Shown here one piece after another: positions 45,674-53,407 of a stretch of DNA of 64,000 nucleotides; position 1 is the first letter of the stretch, and the number at the start of each line of letters is the position of its first letter. The stretch comes from Marivirga arenosa. GTDB taxonomy: Bacteria; Bacteroidota; Bacteroidia; Cytophagales; Cyclobacteriaceae. The translations under genes were made by a program, and so were the position numbers. The notes beneath the pieces are model-generated. The model was not told where the DNA came from and ran no database searches. It saw nothing but the letters and a program-made list of their open reading frames with translations. Where the stretch lies: contig NZ_CP129970.2 in the NCBI RefSeq assembly GCF_030503895.2, positions 1,676,001-1,740,000 on the forward strand, given 5' to 3'.

Positions 45674-46843
45674 TTACAACTCTCTTAATTTATTCCTCGC
45701 ACTTTTAAAGACTCCCTGACTACGATCTGCTTTTTTCTTAGTCTTTTTATAATAAAATTCAGCTAATTCAGTATCACCTTGCTTTTCCGCAATCAATCCT
45801 AAATGGTATATACTGTATAAGTAATAACCAGCGTCTTCTTCATTTATGCTTTCCGATGAAATCATAGCGCGTTCATAATACTTTTTAGCCTCATCTATAT
45901 TTCCTTTCCTTTCGTAAATCTGCCCAAGGAAAAAACCTGCATAACGACCTGAAGTTCCTCCATAACCAATTGCACCACTATCCAATCTTTGGAATATCTC
46001 TAAGCACTCTCTTTCCGAATCTTGAATTTTCCCTGCGGTATACAATAAGCGAGCATAAAATCTGTGAAAATATGCATTCTGTGGATAGGTTTCGTGTAGA
46101 TATTCAGATAATTGCAATCCTTTTTGAAGTTCTCCTTCATCTAATGCCAATATTCTCATTAAAAAATATTGTGCTTCAGTTCGTGTATAAAATGCGTTTT
46201 GAGCTACTTTGGTGAGTTGTTCTACTCCTAGTTTTTTATCACCGTCATCGAAAAAGCGTAATACCGGTTTAAGAATAGGGTAATTTTCTGGCACCCATTC
46301 TACGTAATAATTATATAAAGCATCTCCAAATAAAAATTCCGGACTTAAGTTCCTATTGCCTTTGCTTTCTTCCATATAGTTCAGCGCATTTCTGGCAGAG
46401 AAAGCGGCTTTGGTCCAGCTTTGATTATCTGCATAAAATCGCCCCTTGAAACCATGGATTGCAGCTAGAAAGAAAGTCGCTTCTAAATTATCTTCATCTG
46501 CTTCTTCCATTTTCTCAGCATAATATTGAGCAGTATCCAAATAAGCAATTAGTTTTTCTCCTCCTTCATAAGCTGATGGCTCAGGAAGAATTTTCCACCA
46601 TTCATTTAAGCCATATAGAAAGTAGGGAAGTGGATGATTAGGAAAGCGATATTTTAACCATTCAAAATCTTTCTCAACCTTATCATGCTCGGCATTATAA
46701 ATGGCATTCACAGATTCGTTTACTTCAATTTGAATATACATATTATTAAGCAAGATGCTGCTATCTTGCTTCATAACATATTGGGCATTTAGTAGGCCTG
46801 CAGAACCTATTAAAATACTTAAAAGAAATAATTTTCTAATCAT
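45674..46843 (-). CDS. Exported TPR protein
   Basis: A 389-residue protein with a signal peptide (about 1-20, ending AGLLNAQ) and several tetratricopeptide-like repeats: NAYFHRFYARLLYTAGKIQDSE, GQIYERKGNIDEAKKYYERA and LIAEKQGDTELAEFYYKKTKK. TPR proteins serve as scaffolds; no partner is evident. It is the upstream gene of a probable pair with the membrane protein at 44341-45663. It follows the hpf terminator. Confidence 0.75.
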   Translation of the reverse strand: MIRKLFLLSILIGSAGLLNAQYVMKQDSSILLNNMYIQIEVNESVNAIYNAEHDKVEKDFEWLKYRFPNHPLPYFLYGLNEWWKILPEPSAYEGGEKLIAYLDTAQYYAEKMEEADEDNLEATFFLAAIHGFKGRFYADNQSWTKAAFSARNALNYMEESKGNRNLSPEFLFGDALYNYYVEWVPENYPILKPVLRFFDDGDKKLGVEQLTKVAQNAFYTRTEAQYFLMRILALDEGELQKGLQLSEYLHETYPQNAYFHRFYARLLYTAGKIQDSERECLEIFQRLDSGAIGYGGTSGRYAGFFLGQIYERKGNIDEAKKYYERAMISSESINEEDAGYYLYSIYHLGLIAEKQGDTELAEFYYKKTKKKADRSQGVFKSARNKLREL

Positions 46844-46867
46844 TTAATTAATGGTATAACTACAAAA

Positions 46868-46897
46868 TTAAAAAAGCTCGACAGAAATCGAGCTTTT
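46868..46897 (-). terminator. Terminator after hpf
   Basis: AAAGCTCGA (46873-46881), loop CAGAAA, TCGAGCTTT (46888-46896); the minus strand ends in a T-run. Confidence 0.85.
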
Positions 46898-46920
46898 AAA
46901 ATTTAATTTATATTAATTAC

Positions 46921-47220
46921 TTAATGAGCCATTTGTTTTTCTTTGATTTTTTTAATCTGTCTCCTTAAAGCTTCTGTGGCACTATCTATAGCGGCTTCAA
47001 ATGAGTCGCTTTTCTCTTTAGCGAACAATTGATTACCAGGTATATTCAACTTTACTTCCACTATTTTATTTTCTCTTTGAGAGTCTTTATCCAATCTTAA
47101 GAACACTTCTCCGTCAATAAACCTATCATAAAAGGTTTCTAACTTATCTATTCTTTTTTGAATAAAGTCTAACAATTTTACGTCTGCGTCAAAGTGGATA
47201 GAATGCATTTGTAGCTTCAT
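46921..47220 (-). CDS. hpf: Short ribosome hibernation-promoting factor
   Basis: A 99-residue HPF/RaiA-family protein that binds the 30S decoding region in stationary phase. The beta-alpha-beta-beta-beta-alpha fold is visible from KLQMHSIHFDADVKLLDFIQKRIDKLETFYD, GEVFLRLDK, NKIVEVKLNIPGNQLFAKEKSDSFEAAIDSATEALRRQIKKIKEK. It is the short form without the C-terminal dimerisation domain. It starts 24 bases after xerC and is probably cotranscribed with it. Confidence 0.93.
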   Translation of the reverse strand: MKLQMHSIHFDADVKLLDFIQKRIDKLETFYDRFIDGEVFLRLDKDSQRENKIVEVKLNIPGNQLFAKEKSDSFEAAIDSATEALRRQIKKIKEKQMAH

Positions 47221-47244
47221 GATTTTTTGTTTTAAAGGTTAAAC

Positions 47245-48126
47245 TTACGCTTTAGGATGCGCTTGATCGAATACTTTTTTAAGCTTGTCAAGCGAGTTAT
47301 GGGTGTAAACCTGAGTGGCTGCTAAGCTACTATGTCCTAGTAAATCTTTTACAGCATTTAGGTCTGCACCTTTGTTTAATAAATGTGTTGCAAATGTGTG
47401 CCTCAAGACGTGAGGGCTTGTTTTACTAATGGTGGTGACTTGGTTGAGATATTTTTTAGTAATTCGATTGATCATCATAGGATAAGCATCATTTCCATTA
47501 ATAGAAACGATTAAAGGACCGGCCTCGTTGCCGATAAACATTTTATTTTTATGTGAAATGTAATTATTTAATCGCTCCAGAATTTTAGCATGAAACGGAA
47601 TAATTCTTTCTTTATTTCCCTTACCTAATATTCTTATAGTTTTGGATGAAAGATTGAAATCAGAATATTTTAAATTCAATAATTCAGCTAATCTGATCCC
47701 TGTTCCATAAAGTAATTCCATGATCAAAGCATCTCTGCTACCTTCAAAATCATCAGGAAATTCAAGCAGATTTAAAAGATTATCCATTTCCTTTTCCTGA
47801 ACAAATTGCGGTAAATCTTTGCTGACTTTTAAAGCCTTTATTTTTTGAGTAGGGTTTTGTTGTATAGCTTCTCTCAAAATAGCAAACTTATAAAAGGTTC
47901 TTAAGGATACTATTTTTCTATTTATGCTTTTGGGTTTAATTCCTTCTTGCATAAGTTGAACAACCCAAGCTCTAATATGCCTATGTTCTGCTTTTAAAAG
48001 ATCGTGTAATTGAGATTGATTTTCTAAAAATGATTTGAATTGTTTTAAATCATTTTCATAGGATAAAAGGGTGTGTTTGCTGTATCGCTTTTCATATTCT
48101 AAGTATTTAAAGAAAGTATTCAGCAT
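47245..48126 (-). CDS. xerC: Tyrosine recombinase XerC/XerD family
   Basis: A 293-residue site-specific recombinase for resolving chromosome dimers. It has the N-terminal SAM-like core-binding domain and a catalytic domain with Arg in ELLYGTGIRLAELL, Lys in RILGKGNKERIIPF, HVLRHTFATHLLNKGAD (His-x-x-Arg), the second His in LLGHSSLAATQVYTH and the nucleophile Tyr in QVYTH. Length is normal for XerC. The XerC/XerD choice is not fully certain from sequence alone. It is in a conserved-looking order with hpf. It is housekeeping, not an integrase of a mobile element. Confidence 0.88.
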   Translation of the reverse strand: MLNTFFKYLEYEKRYSKHTLLSYENDLKQFKSFLENQSQLHDLLKAEHRHIRAWVVQLMQEGIKPKSINRKIVSLRTFYKFAILREAIQQNPTQKIKALKVSKDLPQFVQEKEMDNLLNLLEFPDDFEGSRDALIMELLYGTGIRLAELLNLKYSDFNLSSKTIRILGKGNKERIIPFHAKILERLNNYISHKNKMFIGNEAGPLIVSINGNDAYPMMINRITKKYLNQVTTISKTSPHVLRHTFATHLLNKGADLNAVKDLLGHSSLAATQVYTHNSLDKLKKVFDQAHPKA

Positions 48127-48177
48127 ATATATTTTTCCCTATTAATAATTAATACTATCTGATACTTAAACTTAGGC

Positions 48178-48228
48178 AAAAAAAAAGTTAGTACCCAAAT
48201 CGTAATGCTTACGAGTGAATACTAACTT
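48178..48228 (-). terminator. Nested terminator after rpsU
   Basis: Outer arms AAGTTAGTA (48185-48193) and TACTAACTT (48220-48228) enclose an inner hairpin TCGTAA-TGC-TTACGA (48200-48214). The minus strand ends in a run of nine T. Confidence 0.85.
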
Positions 48229-48259
48229 AGTAAAAAGATTTATAAAAAGCTATAAATTA

Positions 48260-48451
48260 TTAGCTTTCCATATCCCTCATTTTTTGCCTATAAGCGGCAC
48301 GGATAACTTCTTTTCTTCTTGCAACAGAAGGCTTTACAAAGTGTTGACGAGCACGTACTTCTTTTAAAGCACCTGTCTTTTCAAACTTCTTCTTAAAGCG
48401 TTTTAAAGCTTTATCAATCGATTCGTTTTCTTTTACGTTTACTACGATCAT
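48260..48451 (-). CDS. rpsU: 30S ribosomal protein bS21
   Basis: A 63-residue bS21 with the family pattern VKENESIDKALKRFKKKFEKTG, VRARQHFVKPSVARRKEVIRAAYRQKMRD. It binds the 30S platform next to the 3' end of 16S rRNA. In Bacteroidota, bS21 with bS18 and bS6 hides the anti-Shine-Dalgarno, which explains why genes here lack Shine-Dalgarno sites. This gene is the exception: AGGAGGTG lies 6 bases before the start. A -7 element TACCTTTG (48534-48541) and a nested terminator bracket the gene, so it is its own transcript. Confidence 0.97.
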   Translation of the reverse strand: MIVVNVKENESIDKALKRFKKKFEKTGALKEVRARQHFVKPSVARRKEVIRAAYRQKMRDMES

Positions 48452-48457
48452 AATTTA

Positions 48458-48465
48458 CACCTCCT
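48458..48465 (-). promoter_or_regulatory. Strong Shine-Dalgarno of rpsU
   Basis: AGGAGGTG on the minus strand, 6 bases before the ATG. It is the only strong Shine-Dalgarno I noticed before a gene start in this window. Fits bS21-dependent autoregulation known from Flavobacterium johnsoniae. Confidence 0.85.
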
Positions 48466-48533
48466 CTCGTGAATATTCTCTTAAAACTCAGGCTTTTGTT
48501 AATCAAGTAATTAGCCTTTTGTTTTAAGGACTG

Positions 48534-48541
48534 CAAAGGTA
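48534..48541 (-). promoter_or_regulatory. -7 promoter element of rpsU
   Basis: TACCTTTG on the minus strand, an exact TANNTTTG, about 83 bases before the rpsU start. The -33 element is weak. The leader is therefore about 75 bases. Confidence 0.55.
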
Positions 48542-48594
48542 GAATAATGATTTTGGAAAACCTAATACCTAACTCTTTAAAGAGTTTTCATCTT

Positions 48595-49134
48595 TTACAA
48601 TTGTCCTGTCATTCGAAAAAAATCGTACATACTTATCCGAAAAGCTTCCTTTTGTTCTGAATTTTCGAATAAAGGGATTTTATTATTCTGGTAGGTTGTG
48701 AAAATCTCCACTTCATCAATCATTTTATTGTAGAGTTTTGCACAGAAGATCATTTCATCCTTTCGTTTTTCTCCCTCCATAGAAATTTTACCACTTTCTT
48801 CTGACTCTAAGGATTGCCAAATGACTTCAAAATTAGCTTTGTTAATGGATTTGGTCATTTCAATTATAGGGTAAACCCTATTGACTCTCCAGTTTACGAC
48901 TAGTGAAATATTAAAATAGAAATCTGAGGTGTCTAATTTTCTTTCTTCATGTCTATAGATTCTCCATCCACCCTCCTCCATTACTTGTAAGTCATAATTG
49001 GTTTGCCTCATATTTCTAAAGAATATATAGGCATCATCAGCATAATTAAATCGTAAACCATCAAGCTCAATTTTTTTAGAGGTGTTAACTGAGCAGGCGC
49101 TAAAAAGTAGAATAAGGATAACGAATTTCTTCAT
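48595..49134 (-). CDS. Hypothetical lipoprotein
   Basis: A 179-residue protein with a lipoprotein signal (MKKFVILILLFSACSVN, lipidated Cys near 14). The body has an alternating pattern with LRFNYADDAYIFFRNMRQTNY, a WRIYRHEERKLDTSDFYFNI stretch and a C-terminal MYDFFRMTGQL. I do not recognise a family. It is the last of three genes (with 49177-49683 and 49661-51022) that run on the same strand, all exported. Confidence 0.7.
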   Translation of the reverse strand: MKKFVILILLFSACSVNTSKKIELDGLRFNYADDAYIFFRNMRQTNYDLQVMEEGGWRIYRHEERKLDTSDFYFNISLVVNWRVNRVYPIIEMTKSINKANFEVIWQSLESEESGKISMEGEKRKDEMIFCAKLYNKMIDEVEIFTTYQNNKIPLFENSEQKEAFRISMYDFFRMTGQL

Positions 49135-49176
49135 GTTTAAGAAAACATTAAAAACACCCTTAGGTTTGGATTTTGC

Positions 49177-49683
49177 TTATTTCTTTGCTCTGTAACCTTT
49201 TGGAATCATAGGATTACCTTCATCATAGGCATTTATATATAAAGTATCGGCTTCTGAATTATTTTCTCCTTTTGGGTATAAAACCCAAACGTCCAACAAT
49301 CCAAATTTCTGGTCTGCCCCAATAGTTCTACTATTTAAGGTTTTAAAGGGGCAACAGCTTTTAAGTCTTTCATATTTAATCTCTTTTCCATCTTCCATTT
49401 CTAATGCATTCAAAAATCGTTCTCTGTTTTTCCCACCTTCATATGCATTAGTTACTCCAACAAAAATTGGGCTTTTGGGGCTTCTACCATAAGCTTTATT
49501 TTCTGCAGTAATGGATAGAAATAGGGTAGAGTCATTTACCATTTCATAGCTTTCTGTGGTATTTTTTTCAGTAGTATATTCAGGATAATCAGCATCAAAT
49601 TTGCTTGGCGGTGGCTTGCAAGCGAATGCTATTATCCAAAATAATAAAATAATAGCTGTCTTACTCTTCAATAAATAGCTCAT
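49177..49683 (-). CDS. Hypothetical lipoprotein
   Basis: A 168-residue protein with a lipoprotein signal (LLFWIIAFACKPP, lipidated Cys near 22). Paired cysteines in KSCCPFKT might be structural. The rest, DVWVLYPKGENNSEADTLYI and so on, suggests a beta-rich fold. No family is recognised. The start overlaps the stop of the upstream CarboxypepD_reg-like gene by 23 bases, showing cotranscription. Confidence 0.7.
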   Translation of the reverse strand: MSYLLKSKTAIILLFWIIAFACKPPPSKFDADYPEYTTEKNTTESYEMVNDSTLFLSITAENKAYGRSPKSPIFVGVTNAYEGGKNRERFLNALEMEDGKEIKYERLKSCCPFKTLNSRTIGADQKFGLLDVWVLYPKGENNSEADTLYINAYDEGNPMIPKGYRAKK

Positions 49684-51022
49684 CTATAGAATTATTTTCG
49701 GTTAAATCTTCTAACATTTTTTGGTTGATGGGATTAACTGGCATTGAATTGATATCCTCAAAAGTAATTCCTAGTCGCTTTGTGGGCTTTAATTCATAAA
49801 TATCGTAATCATGAGCAGCACCTTGCGTCCAATGAATTTTTTCATAATCTCTATTCTCTAGCACATACCATTCATTCACCTGTTTTACAAAACCTGTTTG
49901 AAATTTCGAATCAAAGGCTTGCTGCATATTTGCTACTCCAATTATTCTGGTCGCGTTATTACCAACTGCCGCATCTCTAATGTAATGCACATAGTACTTT
50001 TCATCCATAGAGTTTTTCTTCCACTTTATTAAATAATGAGATTTAATACCCTCACTGATTGACTGAGCAGTTAAGATGCTTTTCTCTTCTTTATTTACTA
50101 ACTCTTGAATCTTTTCAAATTGCACAATAGCAAAGTCTTCCTTAGAAATAATCATTTTGGCTACTGGGTTAATAGTATTTTTATACTGAAATTTTGAAGA
50201 ATCATTATCAGTAGTAATTTCTAAGTATTCTTTACCATTATTTAGAAAGCGATCGGTAATTTCAAATATATTTTCTTCAATAAAACCCTCATACAACAAT
50301 CTTTCAGGACGCTCCTTTCTTATCTTTGAGATTTCTGAACTTAATAAAAAGTCATTTTGGTCTTGATTATACGGACCCATAGGCTTGGTAGGATTTGCTT
50401 TGTTAACCGTATAAGGTCCTAAATCCTGATATAGCCAGTTTTGAAGTGACTGCCTCCAGCTTATATCTCTATTGTCATTTGTTTGCCGTTTTCTTAAGAT
50501 TTCATACCGGGTATCTTCCGATTGCTTGTTTATTCCTCTTTCACTTAAAAGCACTATGGCATCTAACATTCTTGCATAAGAGGTATCTCGAATCGTAGCT
50601 TCTCTATAAAATGCGATCTGTGAATGCTTCTTTTTAGGATAATTTTTCCCAATGTTTTTAATTGCTTTTTCAACATACCAGGTAGCTGAATCAAATGTGC
50701 CTTTCACCGCTACTTCGCTCATAGAGATTTTGCTATTTTTTAATTCAAAGATTTGAATACCCTCAAAAGATAAGTCCGATAAGGGGAGATTTTTTCCTTC
50801 ATATCCTATAGAAGAAAAATTGATATTGGTAAAGCCAGATTTAATTTTCAGACTGAAATATCCTGAATCATTCGTGATGGTTCCGTAATTACTTTTGTCT
50901 AACTGAATATGAGCATACGGGATTGGTTCTTTATCTGTATTAAGTAATCTTCCTGATAAGGTTTGTGCTAAGGTATAGGAACTAAGCGTCCAAAGTAATA
51001 AAGTAAATAGTTTGAGCTTCAT
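49661..51022 (-). CDS. Carboxypeptidase-like regulatory domain protein
   Basis: A 453-residue exported protein (signal about 1-19, ending YTLAQ). The N-terminal CarboxypepD_reg-like domain, LSGRLLNTDKEPIPYAHIQLD to the SEVAVKG segment near 107, matches the beta-sandwich seen at the start of SusC-type receptors. The rest is a beta-rich region common in Bacteroidota with no known activity. It is the first gene of a three-gene unit with two lipoproteins, which suggests a surface complex. Confidence 0.75.
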   Translation of the reverse strand: MKLKLFTLLLWTLSSYTLAQTLSGRLLNTDKEPIPYAHIQLDKSNYGTITNDSGYFSLKIKSGFTNINFSSIGYEGKNLPLSDLSFEGIQIFELKNSKISMSEVAVKGTFDSATWYVEKAIKNIGKNYPKKKHSQIAFYREATIRDTSYARMLDAIVLLSERGINKQSEDTRYEILRKRQTNDNRDISWRQSLQNWLYQDLGPYTVNKANPTKPMGPYNQDQNDFLLSSEISKIRKERPERLLYEGFIEENIFEITDRFLNNGKEYLEITTDNDSSKFQYKNTINPVAKMIISKEDFAIVQFEKIQELVNKEEKSILTAQSISEGIKSHYLIKWKKNSMDEKYYVHYIRDAAVGNNATRIIGVANMQQAFDSKFQTGFVKQVNEWYVLENRDYEKIHWTQGAAHDYDIYELKPTKRLGITFEDINSMPVNPINQKMLEDLTENNSIDELFIEE

Positions 51023-51106
51023 TTTAAGGTTGATTAAACATGAAACTAAAAGATTAATTACAGAATAAAAAGATGTTTTTAATTATTTCCTTTCAATAAA
51101 GTTTGC

Positions 51107-51691
51107 CTACATCACTTCATTGTATCTAAAACAACTGACTAAATGATCATTTACTAATCCACAAGCTTGCATGTGCGCATACATAATGGTGCTTCCTACA
51201 AATTTAAAACCTCGTTTTTTTAAATCTTTACTTAAAGCATCTGATTCAGGAGATGTGGCAGGTGCTTCCTCTAATGATTTTAATTGGTTAATGATGGTTT
51301 TATGGTTGACAAAAGACCATATGTAATGGTCAAAGCTCCCAAATTCTTTCTGTACTTCTAGAAATTTCTGCGCATTGGTGACCGCTCCATTAACCTTTAA
51401 TTTATTTCGTATGATACCAGGATTTTGTAAAAGTTCATCAATTTTAGATTGATCAAACTGCGCTACTTTTTCAGCATTAAAATCAGCAAACAATTTGCGG
51501 TAATTGTCTCGTTTCTTTAAAACAGTTGACCAGCTTAAACCTGCTTGAGCCCCTTCTAATAATAGAAATTCAAAATGTGTTTGGTCATCGTGAACAGATA
51601 CTCCCCATTCTTCATCATGATATCGGATGTATTGGTCAAAGCCTAAGCACCATGGACACCTCTCTTTTTCATCAGTTAATTTAGTGGACAT
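51107..51691 (-). CDS. tag: DNA-3-methyladenine glycosylase I
   Basis: A 194-residue base-excision repair enzyme of the TagI family. The start RCPWCLGFDQYIRYHDEEWG carries the zinc-ligand cysteine and histidine region; a later QAGLSWSTVLKKRDNYRKLF and RGFKFVGSTIMYAHMQACGLVNDH with the final His/Cys pair complete the site. It removes 3-methyladenine from DNA. I chose ATG 51691 (11-base overlap with the SDR stop); ATG 51703 would give 198 residues. Confidence 0.92.
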   Translation of the reverse strand: MSTKLTDEKERCPWCLGFDQYIRYHDEEWGVSVHDDQTHFEFLLLEGAQAGLSWSTVLKKRDNYRKLFADFNAEKVAQFDQSKIDELLQNPGIIRNKLKVNGAVTNAQKFLEVQKEFGSFDHYIWSFVNHKTIINQLKSLEEAPATSPESDALSKDLKKRGFKFVGSTIMYAHMQACGLVNDHLVSCFRYNEVM

Positions 51692-52451
51692 AACTTCCGG
51701 CATTTATATCTATGGTAGTACCTGTGGCATGATCCATTAGTCCTGACATAAGCATGGCAACTGTTGGTGCGATATCCTTTGGTTCTGTTAGCTGATTTAA
51801 AGCGATATCATTTAAAGCAAAATCTTCTCCGTATTGATCGATAAATTGTTGTGCCATATCCGTTCTGGTAAAACCAGGCGCTACCGTAAAAGCTTTTATG
51901 TCTTTTTTACCAAAGGCTCTTGCAATAGATTTGGTTAATGAAACTACTGCTCCTTTTGATGCTGCATAGGCAAGGTAGTCAGCTGTATCACCCCTGAAAG
52001 CAGCCCTTGATGAAATATTTACGATTCTTCCTCCTGTATTTTGTTTCTCAAACTGAACAATACTTCTCTTACAGATTAAGCCAACTGCATTTACATTCAC
52101 GTCCATGGTTTTCAGCCAATCATCTGTCCATTCAACTGCATTTTTATGAATATCAGAAGAAATTGCGATACCTGCATTATTTACCATCCCATCTAACTTT
52201 CCATCAAAATATTCTAAGGTTTCACTGAATAAGCGGGCCACCTCCATAGCTCCGGATAAGTCGGCTTTTAATAAGTGAACACTGCTTCCCAACTCTTTCT
52301 TAAGTTTTTGAGCAGCTTCTTCATGGCGGTGATATTGCGCCACAACATTGGCACCACATTCTACTAGTGTTCTAGTAATAGCAGCGCCAATACCTCTGGT
52401 TCCTCCGGTTACTAATATGTGTTGATGAGTACAGTCGATTTTCATGATCAA
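51681..52451 (-). CDS. SDR-family oxidoreductase
   Basis: A 256-residue short-chain dehydrogenase. The Rossmann motif TGGTRGIGAAITR (glycine-rich loop), NNAGIAISSD, the Ser of NISSRAAFRG, catalytic Tyr in YAASKGAVVS with Lys, and VAPGFTRTDMA are present. It uses NAD(P)H to reduce or oxidise an unknown carbonyl or alcohol; FabG-like enzymes share this pattern. It overlaps tag at its 3' end and is next to the CPXCG gene at its 5' end. Confidence 0.9.
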   Translation of the reverse strand: MIMKIDCTHQHILVTGGTRGIGAAITRTLVECGANVVAQYHRHEEAAQKLKKELGSSVHLLKADLSGAMEVARLFSETLEYFDGKLDGMVNNAGIAISSDIHKNAVEWTDDWLKTMDVNVNAVGLICKRSIVQFEKQNTGGRIVNISSRAAFRGDTADYLAYAASKGAVVSLTKSIARAFGKKDIKAFTVAPGFTRTDMAQQFIDQYGEDFALNDIALNQLTEPKDIAPTVAMLMSGLMDHATGTTIDINAGSYVH

Positions 52452-52515
52452 TAGTAAAAAGTTGAAGAGAAAATCAAGTTAATAAAAAATATAATCTAAT
52501 GAACTGGAAAATGAA

Positions 52516-52695
52516 TTATTGGGCTGGGCTTGCTTCAAAATATGAGATTTCACCATCTTCAATTTCTAAATTAATTTGAAGTGGATTACAGCAGACCTCA
52601 CAATCTTCAACATAGGATTGTTTAGAGATGCTACTATCCACCAACATGCTTATTTCTTGAAAACAATGTGGGCATTGAAAGAATTGCTCTATCAT
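52516..52695 (-). CDS. CPXCG-motif zinc-ribbon protein
   Basis: A 59-residue protein too short for most gene finders. It opens MIEQFFQCPHCFQEIS and has a second pair in VEDCEVCCNPLQINLE; together CPHC and CEVCC make a zinc ribbon. Members are small cysteine-rich cytoplasmic proteins of unknown role found in many bacteria. It ends 65 bases before the SDR start and diverges from 52747-53298, whose -7 element TACTTTTG lies at 52702-52709. Confidence 0.85.
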   Translation of the reverse strand: MIEQFFQCPHCFQEISMLVDSSISKQSYVEDCEVCCNPLQINLEIEDGEISYFEASPAQ

Positions 52696-52746
52696 ATTTT
52701 GTACTTTTGTTGATAACAGAATATTAAAAACAACGTTTTCAATTTT

Positions 52747-53298
52747 ATGAAAAAATTAACCTTAACATTCGCAATATTATTTTCAATCAATCAATTTGTA
52801 AATGCTCAAGTAGGAGAAGCTTTTCCTGAAATGACAGGAACGAGCTTAACAAATGATGAAGTAACTGTTCCAGCCGCCACTCAGGATAAAATGACCTTGG
52901 TGGGTATAGCCTTTAGCCAAAAAGCTGAAGATGATTTAAAAACTTGGTTTCAACCCGTTTGGGAGCAATTTATTAGAGAAGAGGATCCTAACGCATTAAT
53001 TCCGGTAATGAAGCCTGATGTAAATGTAGTTTTCATCCCCATGTTTACAGGAATTAAAAGAGGAGCATCAAGATCTGCAATGAAAAAAATGCAAGAAGAT
53101 GTTGATCAGAAATTACACCCACATGTAATTGTTTACAGCGGAAAAATGGGAGATTATGAGGATCAATTAAATATGGATGATAAAGAGCTGCCTTATTTTT
53201 ATGTAGTCAATAAAGCAGGAGAGATCATATATGCAACATCGGGGAGGTCATCCTTAAAAAAACTGAATGAGATTGAAGAATTGGTTACGGATTACTGA
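52747..53298 (+). CDS. Exported thioredoxin-fold-like protein
   Basis: A 183-residue protein with a signal peptide (about 1-20, ending FVNAQ). The body (PEMTGTSLTNDEVTVPAATQDKMTLVGIAFSQK region, then DVNVVFIPMFTG and PYFYVVNKAGEIIYATSG) resembles a thioredoxin-like fold of the TlpA/ATP10 kind, but there is no CXXC pair. It may therefore be a non-catalytic periplasmic binding protein. Its terminator lies at 53370-53394. Confidence 0.6.
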   Translation: MKKLTLTFAILFSINQFVNAQVGEAFPEMTGTSLTNDEVTVPAATQDKMTLVGIAFSQKAEDDLKTWFQPVWEQFIREEDPNALIPVMKPDVNVVFIPMFTGIKRGASRSAMKKMQEDVDQKLHPHVIVYSGKMGDYEDQLNMDDKELPYFYVVNKAGEIIYATSGRSSLKKLNEIEELVTDY

Positions 53299-53407
53299 AA
53301 TAATTCCACAAATCAAGAATAATTTGGTAAATGCCCATTACCGCTAATATTAATAGTAGAAATGCAACGAACCCCTTACTAAAAGGGGTTTTTTCTTTCT
53401 TTTTCAT
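53285..53407 (-). CDS. Possible small membrane protein
   Basis: A 40-codon frame whose ATG directly follows the lipid-kinase stop (TAA-ATG). It has a basic start (MKKKEKTPFSKG), one hydrophobic helix (FVAFLLLILAVMGIYQIIL) and a short aromatic tail. That is the typical layout of a small membrane protein. But it overlaps the terminator and the last codons of the opposite-strand gene, so chance origin is possible. Confidence 0.35.
   Translation of the reverse strand: MKKKEKTPFSKGFVAFLLLILAVMGIYQIILDLWNYFSNP
53370..53394 (+). terminator. Terminator of the thioredoxin-like gene
   Basis: AACCCCTT (53370-53377), loop ACTAA, AAGGGGTT (53383-53390), then T-run. Confidence 0.85.

Noticed and set aside
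47245-48126. Tyrosine recombinase as an integrase of a mobile element
   Set aside because: Length and context (beside hpf and rpsU) match housekeeping XerC; no att repeats or phage genes are nearby.
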